A DNA stretch of 64,000 nt, taken from Brachionus rotundiformis. Taxonomy: Eukaryota > Rotifera > Eurotatoria > Ploima > Brachionidae. Both the position numbers and the translations under genes were made by a program. Location: assembly GCA_016802295.1 (NCBI GenBank), contig JAESIW010000193.1:189072-253071 (forward strand), read 5' to 3'. Of this stretch, positions 37,703 through 50,063 are shown in pieces. Under the pieces are notes generated by a model, which saw only the letters and a program-made list of their open reading frames with translations, had not been told where the DNA came from and did no database searches. The number at the start of each line of letters is the position of its first letter. Positions within the stretch are counted from its first letter, which is position 1.

Positions 37703-38288
37703 GTGGGAACAAAATTGAAAATTTTCCTACAAAAAAAATAACACAATTGTATTGTACTTGAAATCGCACGTGAACTTGTCAGTATCGACTCTCTGTATAG
37801 TTTCATCATCAACACACCTTTTCTTTCAACAAATACTCTTTGACTAGCCGATTGCTGTCCTTTCTTTATACAAAACATATTGATTCAATCAAAATCACCA
37901 ATGTACTAAAAGAAGAATTTAAAAAAATATCTAATAAAGTTTGAAGATTTTTTTTATAAATATATTAGATATTTTAAGATAAAATCATTTATAAATTTTT
38001 CAATTAAAATATTCAAATCAGTTTGTTTAAAAAAATCAATTAATAAATCTAACATAGAACGACAAATATATAAAATTAATGTCATAAAGATTTTAGTCAT
38101 ATTTTTAAATATGCTTTGATGAATGTTTTTTATTTAAAAATTCTCAGATTTAAAAATTTAATATTTATAATTATTAATTAACATTGGATTTAAATAAAAT
38201 TTTACACAGTCATAGATCACTCAATAAGCTTTAATCGTTTATATTTAATTCGTGGGTATCTCTTTTAGTTTGACAAAGGATTTTTAAC

Positions 38289-38330
38289 GCTTAAAGGACT
38301 GCGGTGTCAATTTGACACTTTTGAAGTATA
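38289..38330 (+). repeat. Extra piggyBac-like left-end copy
   Basis: TTAA followed by AGGACTGCGGTGTCAATTTG and more, matching the left terminal repeat in direct orientation ~170 bp upstream of it. It is probably the relic of an earlier insertion or a duplicated end. Confidence 0.55.
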
Positions 38331-38460
38331 AATCCTTGAATAATTTTTCTATGAAAAAAGTTTTCAGTAATTTTATTCCACAAATATTATTTGTTATCAA
38401 AAACAAAAAAAAATAAAAAGTAAGAATTTATAAAATAATATCTTCATCCAAAAAAAAAAT

Positions 38461-38500
38461 TATACTTCTAAGGACCGGTGGTGTCAATTTGACACTTTTT
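38461..38500 (+). repeat. piggyBac left terminal inverted repeat
   Basis: Pairs with 40349-40388 in inverted orientation. It contains the internal palindrome GTGTCAATTTGACAC. Confidence 0.7.
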
Positions 38501-38605
38501 GAATTATTTGCAAAATTTTATTGACATTTTTTTAAAATTGATTAAAAATTGCTAAAATAAAATAAATTAATTAATTTGAAATTAAAATAGTCAAATATTT
38601 AAAAC

Positions 38606-40131
38606 GTCTAAGAGAGAGGCTGTCCTAAAGGCCCTTGAAGCCTGAAGGAATACGGATGACACTCAAGGGTCAAGAGAGCGAAGAAGAAGAAGTGGATAAA
38701 ACAAACCATCATATAATTGATTCGATTGAAAGGACAATCAATAGGGTAAACGATGACCAAAATATTGACAAGACATGTAAAGACAAAGTTAAAAAATGGA
38801 GAAGATTTATCAGTAAGAAAGAAAATTTATTTCAATGAAAAAACCGGACCTACAAGCTATGCAACAAGGACAATACCAAGTAATATAGACAATACCAAGT
38901 TATCAGCGTTTTTGATGATTTTTGATATGTCTATGCTAAATTTGATGGTACAATGTACAAATTCGAACGCAAAATATTATGAAGATGTTAGCTTTAGTAA
39001 AAATGATATTTTAGGCGTCTATTGGGGTTCTAATTTTTCGTGGTGTTTTTTGTTCAAAATCCCCAACTAAAGCCATGTGGGATAAACAATTTGGTATTCC
39101 AATTATTGCAAAACTAATGTCAAGGAATAAGTTTTTGAAGATAATGAAATACTCACTTTTTGACGAAAAAAACCAGAAGCCAACGAGTGAATAATAAGAC
39201 AAATTCTGTATGATTCTTGAACTTTGGAACAAATTCATAGAAAATTCTCAAGCTTGTTATCGTCCGAATCAACACTTGACTGTCGATGAACAATTATTGG
39301 CGTCGAAAAATATATGTTCGTACATTCAATACATTCCAAGTAAGCCTAATAAATTTGGTATTAAGTTCTTGATGATTGTTGTAGTTGTGACAAAATATAT
39401 TCTTAATTGTTTTCCAAAGATATGAAAAGAACCAGTAATAAACTCGTTGGTGAAAGCGTATTTGAAAAATTGATAGAGCCGTATCCAAACAAAGGTCATT
39501 GCATTACTTGTGACAATTATTTTACCAGTTTGTCTCTCGTTGAAAATTTAATTAAAAAAAAACAACATTAATTGGGACAATTCGAAAAAATAAAAGAGTT
39601 ACTATCTCTAGTCAATATTCAGCATCAATTTTATGAGTTCAATTTTTTGAAAACAAAAAAGGTTGCGAAATGACAATTTACCAAGGGCGACCTGAAAAAA
39701 ATATCGTGTTTTTTTCCTCTTTTCATGAGAACGTAGCAATATAACCAAACAACGAAAAAAAAATAGCCAAACATAATTGATGTCTACAATAAAACAAAAG
39801 TAGGAGTTGATTTAGTCGATAATATGACAAAAACTTCCTCGGTAAAAATTAAAGATCAGGTTATTCAAAATAAAGCTCAAACTACTACTCCAAACAATCG
39901 GTTAACATCTACTAAAAAACGTCCAAACAATAATGAGTCAGCACCAATTCCAGGTTCTATCAAAAAGACAATGTTGGTAATAGAAGAAAGTGTCAAATAA
40001 AGAAGTGTAATCAGCACAAATCAAGTCTTACATGTAGTTAATGCAAAAGAGTCGCCTGTAGCCCTTCCTTAGAAGAATCTGTGGTCACTTCAAATTGCAA
40101 GATTTGTTTTGAGGAAGGCAAAAGAATGTAA
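38606..40131 (+). pseudogene. piggyBac transposase (DDE_Tnp_1_7), frameshifted
   Basis: The + strand carries all the hallmarks of a piggyBac transposase, split over several frames by indels and stops. In order: an acidic N-terminus, F-N-E-K-T-G-P-T, then Q-F-G-I-P-I-I-A-K-L-M-S-R, then the D-E motif in L-T-V-D-E-Q-L-L-A, K-P-N-K-F-G-I-K-F, I-T-C-D-N-Y-F-T-S-L, Y-N-K-T-K-V-G-V-D-L-V-D-N-M, and a Cys-rich C-terminal tail (C-N-Q-H-K-S-S-L-T-C-S). The catalytic D residues lie in V-D-E, C-D-N and V-D. At least three frame changes and several stops mean it cannot make an active protein. Confidence 0.85.
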
Positions 40132-40348
40132 TTTTACACTCCAATTTTGGTTTACTTTTATTTATTGATATATATGATAATTTTACAATTTAGGGTATAC
40201 AAAGGCAAAAATATTTACAAGGCAAATTTTTTTAATTGACATAAAATTTATTCATAATAAAATATAATAATAATAATTTTTTTAACCATAATTAGTCTTA
40301 TAAACTTGAAAAAGCCTAAAATTTATCTAGTATTTTGAATGTTTTTAT

Positions 40349-40388
40349 AAAAAGTGTGAATTTGACACAGCCGGTCCTTAGAGGTATA
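40349..40388 (-). repeat. piggyBac right terminal inverted repeat
   Basis: Reverse complement matches the left repeat through TATACCTCTAAGGACCGG and the TGTCAAATT-CACAC core. One arm of the internal palindrome has diverged. Confidence 0.7.
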
Positions 40389-41102
40389 AAAAATATGGGG
40401 CTTTTGAGTGTTAAATAAACCAAAATTTGGTAATCCATTTTTAAGAATATATTGAATCAAGTACTTAAAGTTAAATATTTCAAAAGTATGCTTGATTTAA
40501 AGCTGTGAAACAAAATTGGTTTCCAAATATTTGTAAGACTAAGGGGTGGTACATTACTTTGTATCAACAATTTAAAAAAATAAAAAAAAATTATATTTCT
40601 ATTGATTATTATCAAAAAATATATCTATCTATGTCAATAAAATCCTTTGGCTTCTTCAACCTTTCTGACCCTACTGGTAAATGAATTTACGTCCCTTTTG
40701 TTTTATATGTCGGTATTTTATTTATTGCTTTTTTGATATATTCAATTAATGAATTACGATTCGAAAACCTATTTCAATCCATTCTGGTAACTACTGCGTT
40801 CAAAAAATAATCGTAAAATTAAAAACTTTTAATCAACTACATTTGCTGGTGTATTCTGATGTTTGCAGAGAATCTAGAATTGAATTGTTCAGCTAGAATG
40901 TTCTTAGTCTAACAGAAATGGAAGCAAGAGAAAGTTTTTATTGAATACAAAAAACTGTTTCGATGTAAGCTCTTGTGACATGTAGCTTTTCGGTTTGAGA
41001 TTTGATTGTTTAAAAAAACAAATCAATACAAAATCCTCTTGCTTTACTTTATTTGTGGTTTGTTCACTAACTGATACAAAAAATAATATTGTTTAAAAAA
41101 AC

Positions 41103-41350
41103 AATCGGTTTGTCTTGAATAAAATTAATCGATATGGTATTTTATGCAATTTTTTAAAAGCGATTTAGTTTAATTTAATATGGAATTCATTTTTAATTTT
41201 TTGTTTTATTTATTCGTTTAATATTTTAATTATTTTTTGAATAAATTTTTGTTTGTGTCCAAAATTAATCGTTTTATCAAACAATTGATTTAGATTTATC
41301 ATTGATAACTTCAATCAATTTCTCTAAAAAAAATTTTTTTTTTTCTTTAA
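41103..41350 (-). repeat. Right inverted arm of the fold-back element
   Basis: Reverse complement of the left arm. The palindrome GATTGTTTAAAAAAACAATC lies at its inner edge (about 41087-41107), and a near-copy of half of it occurs at about 41020. Confidence 0.65.
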
Positions 41351-44300
41351 CGAAAATAAAATAAAATAATTTACTAGACAATTCTAGAATTTAGGGGTTA
41401 AGGTTAGGCTTACGCTTAGAAGAGTTAGGGTTGCCTAGATTTTACAAGAATAATTAATAAATAATTGAAAAATAAACTAGAAATCAAGTTTGTCGTGTAG
41501 GTTCGCCTGTTGACAGATCAAAGTTGACGAAAGTATTAAATCTAGAGAGCTTTAAATCTCTGCAGACAATCTTTTAGTGTTAAGAACGCAGCCTGCTAAA
41601 TTTGAAGACGAAAGGCCATTTCCTTGCGCAAATAGCACTCATTTTGACCGAAAAAGTCGTAGACTCAAAATAAATTATATTAAAATTTTAACTTCACATT
41701 TTAAATTAAATATACAAAAAACGAATCTTGTTATAAAAAATTTCTTTGAATTTGATATACAATATTAATCAAAAAATATACGATAAAAAAAAAATTAATT
41801 AAAATGAATAATTTTTTTTCTCATTTAATTTTATTAATTGAAAATTTTGAGTTAAATTTTCAAAAAAAGAACTTTAAATTCGCCGAAAAATGCCTATTTA
41901 TTGTAAAAATCGTTCGTCCGTTGACAGATCTTTCTAATTTAAATCTTTTAAATTCGATATACAATATTAATCAAAAAATATACGGTTTAAATAAAATAAA
42001 CAAAAATATATAAATATTTAAATTAAAAAGCAAAATACGAGCTCCTTCAAGAAACTTCCTTTTGACACATCAATTTCAAGCAGCTCAAAAACTCTAGCAA
42101 TAAATGAGTGTCACATTTAACATTTAATTTTTCGTTAAAACCAATAGTTTTCTAGGATTGTAAATAAATTGAATTCATTTTTTGTATGGCTAAATTGAGA
42201 TATTAAATTTAATTTAAATAATGATATTTTTATTATAGAAAAAAAATACATTTAATTGTTTAAAATCAATCAAATATCAATTTTTATTTGGAAGCTAAAA
42301 CAATTAAAAAATTAAAAGTTTAAATTAACAAAAAAAAATTAACAAAATGAAAAATAGTTAATATTTGATAATATTTTAAATTTTCATCATAAAAATCCTT
42401 TGTTTCCCAAGTATTCTATAGGTCATTGAAATTAAAACAAAATTCTAACGTAAAAAATAAAAATTACATTTATAAAATTTATTTGAAAAAAAAATTTAAA
42501 AAATTTATTTTTGTAGAGAATCAATTTATTTGACAAAAAAATTGACATAAAATTTTAAATAATTTCGTTTGTCTAGTCAAAATGCCGAAGAATATAGATA
42601 ACTAAATTTGCTTTAATCTAAAATAAAAAATATCCAATAAACAGCTTTTTTAAGGAATCATTAAATTATTCCTTTTTATTTAATTCTAATTTTTTTATAG
42701 TTATTTTATAGTTAAATACAAATTAGATCTAAAACCAGGGCCCTGCTACTACTGTAACCCTTAACCCTAAACTGTTTTAATTTTATTTTTACAACACTTG
42801 CTTTGAGGATTGTCACTTGAACACTGCCTTGTTTCACATGACGACACTTGAACACTAATCTTCTATTAATAAAATAATTTTGATTTTTCTATAATTAAAT
42901 TGAAAATTTACTCCTATATTAAGTGTTACATAAAAACTATTGAATTCGATTAACCAACCAATCAGGCTTTTTTGTAATTCTTATAGGTCTTTTTTCGATC
43001 TCTTGCTTTTGACTTAAGTAGCCTCTTTCCTCTTCCTTTAACTATTCTCTCCCTTGACCATCTAATTCCAACACTTCAAAATTTTTAACCCTGAATTACA
43101 GGCTCCATTTGCTTAAGTGTGCGATTTAAATCAACATCAACACTTAAATCAACACTTAAAATACAAACATAATGACATTTTTTATGCATGTTTTATTAGA
43201 TATGATTAACAGATTACAAATCATGGCTTTAATCAAATCAAAATCCCTTACTTCAGGAAGATCTTAGATCCCTCAATTGAAATTCGTGGTCAGTATCACT
43301 TGAGATGCTTCATACTTCAAAAAATTTTAAATAAAGTCTATACAAAACTTGATAAAAAATTAATACTTTACAGCACGATTTGTCTCGAAATTGATTCATG
43401 AAAGAACAATTAAAACATCTTTTTTATGGCAAGCGCAGCAATTACATCTTATCCTTATTTATAAAAGAATGCTTTGTTTTTAGTGTGACTCCAATGCTTG
43501 GATCACACTCAGAAGAGAACATAAATAAGAGCTGCCAAATCTTTTGAATTGATTTAGTTTTAATAAGAAAAAAAAACATTGTAATTATGACTTAAAAACT
43601 TTTTTTTATTAATAAGAATATTTTTACTATTTTATAAGCTATTATTTGTGATGAAGTTAGAATCTTGTAAGACTTTTTAGCCAGATTAACTTTTTTTTAA
43701 AGAATTTAAATTAGTTGAACATTTGGAAGATGAAAAAAATAAGATTAAATTTTAGCATAATTGGTAATAGTTAACATTTTATTAGGAAATTGTTTAATAC
43801 ATCGACGAAAATAATTATCAGGAAGCTGACTCAATCCTGATTCTTCCTAAACCAAGAAGTGAAGAACAAAAGGAACCGGAACGGAAACTTAAATTTATTT
43901 GATAAATTCGACTCAAAATAAAGTTAGAGAAATTTTTGGAGACCAAAAAACTTTGACTCATACAAATGCTCTAAAAAACTTTGATAAAATCGTATGCGTA
44001 TCCTTTAAAACGCTCAAGAACCTGATTTAGAAGAAGTTGAAAGGTATGATTCTTCGTAAGGATTAATTTTTTCTTATTTTAACATTGAAATGGGAGATAA
44101 CAATATTCCAAGATATTCTCGGATCAATGAAATGTGCTTATTCGAATTTTTTCAGTGAGATATAACTAAATGAGTCTAATGAAGTAGATAACCAGATTAA
44201 AATGAGAGACAATCTGAAAATGATGGAGAGGTTCTGGATAACCTTTAAAAGTTGATGAAACCAATAGTATTAAAAATACTGATCAAGAAAAATTTTAAAT

Positions 44301-44760
44301 TGAGATTGAGCTTGACAAGGAAATACATTTTTTAACAAATATTCGTTCAAAACATGAAGAACTTGCTCTGATTTAATCGAATACAAGTTTCTGGTCAAAA
44401 CACCAATATGACATGTCTGATCATTTATTTAGAACAAATTATGTTTATGATAACTAAATATTTAGAATGAAAAAACTATCTAAGAATGATACACTATTTG
44501 CATTGTTTATTTAACCTCTATTATCTTTTTTAGATTTTTAAATTCCCAAAATAAAATTATATCATTGTTGAGCCCTTTTCTGGGGCTTCCTACAAAAAAA
44601 TATTTATTTTTGAGATGAATTTAAAATGACCACAATTTTGGCAATAAAAATTGGATTTTTTAACATAATTTACATTTTTTATTGAATTATTTTTCTTTGT
44701 ATTTACTGAACATATATATGATTTGCTTTTGAAATATAATTAAAAAAATATTCATTCAAC
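41351..44760. other. Non-coding and decayed sequence, with short telomere-like motifs and small repeats
   Basis: Low-complexity A/T-rich DNA. Telomere-like runs (TTAGGGG-TTAAGG-TTAGG) occur near 41393-41420, and inverted (CCCTTAACCCTAA) near 42763-42780. A ~30 bp block, GATATACAATATTAATCAAA plus AAATATACG, is repeated at about 41754 and 41956. At 43790-44460 the + strand has coding-like composition (for example P-K-P-R-S-E-E-Q-K) cut by many stops, probably a decayed transposon gene. None of these supports an active gene. Confidence 0.4.
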
Positions 44761-45127
44761 ATGTTAAAAAAAGGCGATAGAGTCAGTTTTAAAAGATCTG
44801 ATGGTATTTTTTATATTTATTATAAGTCTTTTTAATTTTTAGCCAAAATATTATTTAATATTTGAAGGTTTTAATCGGAAAGGGCTTGTACTTAAGATTA
44901 AGATTAATGAGAGGAAGTTACTTGTCCAGTTGATAGAGAACCAAAGAGTATTTATCAAGAATGTTCCGATTGATCACGTCGATAAACTTGATTTTAATTT
45001 GTCCAATGTTATTTTTATTTGTTGTTTAAAATTTTTTTTTGTTGTTTTCTTGTCGATATTGTTTTTTTTCACTGTCATATTTGGAAAAGGTGTTTTCGTT
45101 AATTATAATGACCAGGATACCATATAA
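44761..45127 (+). other. Possible small two-exon gene, weak
   Basis: ATG at 44761 opens M-L-K-K-G-D-R-V-S-F-K-R, followed by a T-rich tract ending in AG at 44842 and a second frame. That frame (44843-45127) reads P-K-Y-Y-L-I-F-E-G-F-N-R-K, then a hydrophobic Phe/Ile/Val-rich segment like a TM helix. The visible donor (GTATTT after GATG) leaves the wrong phase, so the splice cannot be confirmed. The start resembles SH3-like chromatin readers only superficially. Low confidence. Confidence 0.25.
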
Positions 45128-46089
45128 ATATTATGCTTTTCTTTTATTTTTTTCAAGTGAGTTCTAAAAGTCCATTTTTGTTTAAAGCACTAATAATTAC
45201 ATTAACAGATTTTTTTCAGGTTTAGGAAATTTGAATGGACATTTTATAAAATCATTTTTCAAAAGCTTATTTTCTTATATTAATTTTTTATGACCCTTTA
45301 TTTTTTGTCTTTTAAATTACTAGTTGTTCAGTTGTTGGTTTAATTCTTTTTATTTTTTTTAACTGTTTTCTTTTTTTTTCAAATAGATAAAAAATTGTTC
45401 TTGTAAATTTAAAATTTTTTTTATTTATTATTTTATTAATTTAAAAAATAAAAAATAAATAAGAATTTTGTATTTAATATATTTGAATATTAATAACAGT
45501 GTTATAAGGTATTCAAATTTTTGTGTGCAAATTTTTTTAAAAATATTTTAATTAATTTAATTTTTTTTTTCATTGGACGCATATAGGCGATATATAAAAG
45601 AAATAATAAAGAATAAAAACAACAATTGAAAAAATTCTAAACAATTTATTTTATCATTTTAGAAGTTTTCAAATCTTTGTTGATTAAAAATTTTAACTTA
45701 TTTATCAAAAATCAGTGTGGTTGTAATTGCTTGTCAACTAAATTATGTTATCATTTTACGTTTTACATCACTAAATGATTAACTGAAAATTTTTAAATAA
45801 ATTCGATTTTCATCGGTTTAATTAACTTTAATATCGAGCGTCTTTTTCCAATATGAAAATTTGAAGAAAAATCTACCAAGCTCGAGTACCACAATAAAGT
45901 ATAATGGAGTATCTGATGTTTATGTTTCGATAACAAGTCCTATAAATTATTTTTTACTCGGATTTTGGTTAATTATCTCTAGAAATAGAATTTTTTTTTC
46001 CAAATGTTTTTTTCTTAAGCTATAAAACCACTCGCTTAACTGTCTTTTTGAATCACATAAAAAATTCGAAAAATGAATTGATATATCCT
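45128..46089. other. AT-rich spacer before the satellite
   Basis: No gene found. The last part (from about 45950) may already be very diverged satellite-like sequence. A 61-residue minus frame at 45947-46132 looks random. Confidence 0.35.
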
Positions 46090-46535
46090 TTTTAAAATAT
46101 TTGATTTCTGTTAAAATTAATTGTTCAATCAATTTTTACTCAACAAACTAACTAATTTGTATGAATCACCTAATCAATAAGATAAACGCCTAATTCGATT
46201 TTTTTCCAGTTATTTCATTAGTTATTAAATATAAATATTCAGTTTTAAGATGTTTTTTTTCAATAATTTATATTTTATGGAAAGATTGGAAATTTTTTTA
46301 TACAAAACCATTTATTTATATTCCAATGATGTATTATATGATTATTTTTCTTCCTAACAGATTATTTTATCATACTTTAGAATTAAAATGAAATAAGTTC
46401 GAAAATAGATCAATAATTAACTTATATCAGATTTAAATCAGTTATAATAGCAATATATCTATTTTTTAGGCTTCTTATCTTTAATAAATAAAGTATATAT
46501 GGAAAATTAATACATTTTTGAATAATCGTGCAATT
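46090..46535 (+). repeat. Diverged first unit of the 505 bp satellite
   Basis: Aligns colinearly with the 3' ~445 bp of the 505 bp unit but with many substitutions and small indels. For example TTTATATTTTATGGAAAGAT and CTTATATCAGATTTAAATCA are shared at the same spacing. It looks like an old edge unit that escaped homogenisation. Confidence 0.75.
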
Positions 46536-49018
46536 CTAAATTAAAGTGACTAGAAATGTTAATTACTTTTAAATTTACTAATTTTAACTGACTAAATATC
46601 GATTTAACGTACAATTAATATATTTTTCGAAAAAAAATCAGTTTTTACACCAAAACTGACATATTCGAAAGAATCATCAAATCAAGAAGATAAAAGCTCA
46701 GTTCGATTGTTTTAGAGTTATTCTATATGTTATACAATATAAATATTCAGTTTTTAAATGTTTTTCTCATTAATTTATATTTTATGGAAAGATTGGAGAT
46801 TTTTTTTACAAAACCTTTCATTTATAATACAATAATGTATTATTTGATTATTTCATATACTAACACCGTTTTTTATAATGCTTTTTAAGTAAAATGAAAT
46901 AAGTTCGATTAAAGATGAATAATTATCTTATATCAGATTTAAATCAGTTATAATCCTATTTTATCCTTTATTAGGAATCTTTTCCTTACCAAATAAAGAT
47001 TAAAAGGAAAATAAATGCATTTATGAATAATTTTTAAATTCTAAATTAAAGTGACTAGAAATGTTAATTACTTTTAAATTTACTAATTTTAACTGACTAA
47101 ATATCGATTTAACGTACAATTAATATATTTTTCGAAAAAAAATCAGTTTTTACACCAAAACTGACATATTCGAAAGAATCATCAAATCAAGAAGATAAAA
47201 GCTCAGTTCGATTGTTTTAGAGTTATTCTATATGTTATACAATATAAATATTCAGTTTTTAAATGTTTTTCTCATTAATTTATATTTTATGGAAAGATTG
47301 GAGATTTTTTTTACAAAACCTTTCATTTATAATACAATAATGTATTATTTGATTATTTCATATACTAACACCGTTTTTTATAATGCTTTTTAAGTAAAAT
47401 GAAATAAGTTCGATTAAAGATGAATAATTATCTTATATCAGATTTAAATCAGTTATAATCCTATTTTATCCTTTATTAGGAATCTTTTCCTTACCAAATA
47501 AAGATTAAAAGGAAAATAAATGCATTTATGAATAATTTTTAAATTCTAAATTAAAGTGACTAGAAATGTTAATTACTTTTAAATTTACTAATTTTAACTG
47601 ACTAAATATCGATTTAACGTACAATTAATATATTTTTCGAAAAAAAATCAGTTTTTACACCAAAACTGACATATTCGAAAGAATCATCAAATCAAGAAGA
47701 TAAAAGCTCAGTTCGATTGTTTTAGAGTTATTCTATATGTTATACAATATAAATATTCAGTTTTTAAATGTTTTTCTCATTAATTTATATTTTATGGAAA
47801 GATTGGAGATTTTTTTTACAAAACCTTTCATTTATAATACAATAATGTATTATTTGATTATTTCATATACTAACACCGTTTTTTATAATGCTTTTTAAGT
47901 AAAATGAAATAAGTTCGATTAAAGATGAATAATTATCTTATATCAGATTTAAATCAGTTATAATCCTATTTTATCCTTTATTAGGAATCTTTTCCTTACC
48001 AAATAAAGATTAAAAGGAAAATAAATGCATTTATGAATAATTTTTAAATTCTAAATTAAAGTGACTAGAAATGTTAATTACTTTTAAATTTACTAATTTT
48101 AACTGACTAAATATCGATTTAACGTACAATTAATATATTTTTCGAAAAAAAATCAGTTTTTACACCAAAACTGACATATTCGAAAGAATCATCAAATCAA
48201 GAAGATAAAAGCTCAGTTCGATTGTTTTAGAGTTATTCTATATGTTATACAATATAAATATTCAGTTTTTAAATGTTTTTCTCATTAATTTATATTTTAT
48301 GGAAAGATTGGAGATTTTTTTTACAAAACCTTTCATTTATAATACAATAATGTATTATTTGATTATTTCATATACTAACACCGTTTTTTATAATGCTTTT
48401 TAAGTAAAATGAAATAAGTTCGATTAAAGATGAATAATTATCTTATATCAGATTTAAATCAGTTATAATCCTATTTTATCCTTTATTAGGAATCTTTTCC
48501 TTACCAAATAAAGATTAAAAGGAAAATAAATGCATTTATGAATAATTTTTAAATTCTAAATTAAAGTGACTAGAAATGTTAATTACTTTTAAATTTACTA
48601 ATTTTAACTGACTAAATATCGATTTAACGTACAATTAATATATTTTTCGAAAAAAAATCAGTTTTTACACCAAAACTGACATATTCGAAAGAATCATCAA
48701 ATCAAGAAGATAAAAGCTCAGTTCGATTGTTTTAGAGTTATTCTATATGTTATACAATATAAATATTCAGTTTTTAAATGTTTTTCTCATTAATTTATAT
48801 TTTATGGAAAGATTGGAGATTTTTTTTACAAAACCTTTCATTTATAATACAATAATGTATTATTTGATTATTTCATATACTAACACCGTTTTTTATAATG
48901 CTTTTTAAGTAAAATGAAATAAGTTCGATTAAAGATGAATAATTATCTTATATCAGATTTAAATCAGTTATAATCCTATTTTATCCTTTATTAGGAATCT
49001 TTTCCTTACCAAATAAAG
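46536..49018 (+). repeat. Satellite array, exact 505 bp period, ~4.9 copies
   Basis: The word CTAAATTAAAGTGACTAGAA starts at 46536, 47041, 47546, 48051 and 48556, an exact 505 bp period. The units look identical base for base on reading. The last unit is cut at 49018, inside AAATAAAG, after ~463 bp. Each unit contains a hairpin with an 8 bp stem (TCAGTTTT / AAAACTGA, six-base loop). No open frame longer than a few dozen codons runs through the unit. Confidence 0.95.
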
Positions 49019-50063
49019 TGGGTTGTGAAGTTCATTTCAATTCAAGAAAACTTCAATAACTTTAAAATAGGTTGATATTTATTAAAAGTTTTCGACTAAG
49101 CAAATTTAAGCAAGCTTGCTCAATTTTTTCTGATTTTTTTAAAAAATTTTTAATACGAGGAAGCGTTATTTATTGATTTAAAATTAAAATGTTAAGTTAG
49201 TTTCGAAATTAAAAAATAAAAAAAATTTTGTTATGTTAGTTTTAAAAAAAAAACAATTTTAATAAAATGTTAAATGAAATATTCATATAATATATTTATA
49301 TTTTATTTTTTTTTAAATTGACAAATTTCGAAAAAAAAATTCAAATTAAAATAAATTCCATAAATTCCATATTCCATATTACAATTTCTCTGATGTAGTA
49401 ACAAGTCAAAATAAAAAATAATAAAATAAAAATAAAATATTTATTTTTGATAATTAAAATTTGAAGAAAGTATTTTGCATTATGTTGAAGTTTCTTTTTA
49501 AATATATTTATTTTAGTAAGTTTTAGTTTATCATAAATTTTTTGTTGATTTTTTCAAAATAATTTACTTTTTAATTTTAAAATTATTTTATTGTACAAAA
49601 ATTTTTTTAAATAATGATAATTTTTTAAAATTACAATCGTTTTTGTTAAATAATAACTAATATATAAAAAAGTTCACAAAAAATTTCTGATATCATCCTT
49701 CTTTTTCAAAAACTGATCTTTATAAAATTATTGTTCGATTTAACTGAATTATGTGAATTGAACGTTCATTTCAGCCTAACCAATCTGGTCAAGCAGATTT
49801 TCTGTTTTTAGCGAAAAAGCAAGACATTTTAGGAAAATTAGAATGAGAGGTTTTATATTAATTTTTAAAACCTCTCATCAAAATAAAGATATATTCAAAG
49901 TTTCTAGTAAAATTTATAAGAAGAAATATTGCGGGAGTCTAAAAATCAGCTTTAAATAACCAAAAGAAAAATATCAGAAAATTTTCGTGAACCTTTAACA
50001 ATCTTGTTAACAAAATAATGAAAAAAACAAAAATAATAACCCACTAAAAAATAAAAAAAGTTT
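49019..50063. other. Spacer between satellite and large transposon
   Basis: A/T-rich sequence. The only structure is a perfect 13 bp inverted repeat at 49843-49878. The outer end of the large transposon probably lies in this interval, but I could not pair a terminal repeat with the other end. Confidence 0.4.
49843..49878. repeat. Perfect 13 bp hairpin
   Basis: ATGAGAGGTTTTA and its exact reverse complement TAAAACCTCTCAT are separated by a 10-base A/T loop. It could be a transcript 3' hairpin or part of a transposon end. Confidence 0.6.

Larger units (their letters stand above)
38461..40388 (+). mobile_element. Degenerate piggyBac-type DNA transposon
   Basis: Inverted terminal repeats of ~40 bp bound a decayed piggyBac transposase. 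The left repeat begins TATACTTCTAAGGACCGG and continues into TGTCAATTTGACAC. The right repeat (40349-40388) is its reverse complement with a few changes. A third, direct copy of the left repeat sits at 38289-38330, preceded by TTAA, the piggyBac target site. This suggests either two successive insertions or a tandem left end. Confidence 0.75.
37438..41350. mobile_element. Element with long inverted arms, hosting a piggyBac insertion
   Basis: The sequence at 37438-37702 reappears as its reverse complement at 41103-41350, roughly 80-85% identical by eye, including shared blocks around GAATTCCATATTAAATTAAA and TCAATTGTTTGATAAAACG. The ~3.4 kb between the arms contains a separate piggyBac-type transposon and short non-coding flanks. 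The outer element itself shows no convincing transposase; a 84-residue minus frame at 37624-37878 partly overlaps the left arm and is not recognisable. It resembles a fold-back or non-autonomous element. Confidence 0.65.

Noticed and set aside
37624..37878. 84-residue minus frame inside the inverted-arm element
   Set aside because: Half of it is terminal-arm sequence; no recognisable motif.
41577..42013. Two short + strand frames of 60-70 codons
   Set aside because: They share a small DNA repeat and low-complexity A/T composition; nothing supports translation.
46650..46720. Possible hammerhead ribozyme in the satellite unit
   Set aside because: A GATGA word and a small stem occur on the minus strand, but the conserved CTGANGA and GAAA boxes are not arranged around helix II; only a plain hairpin remains.
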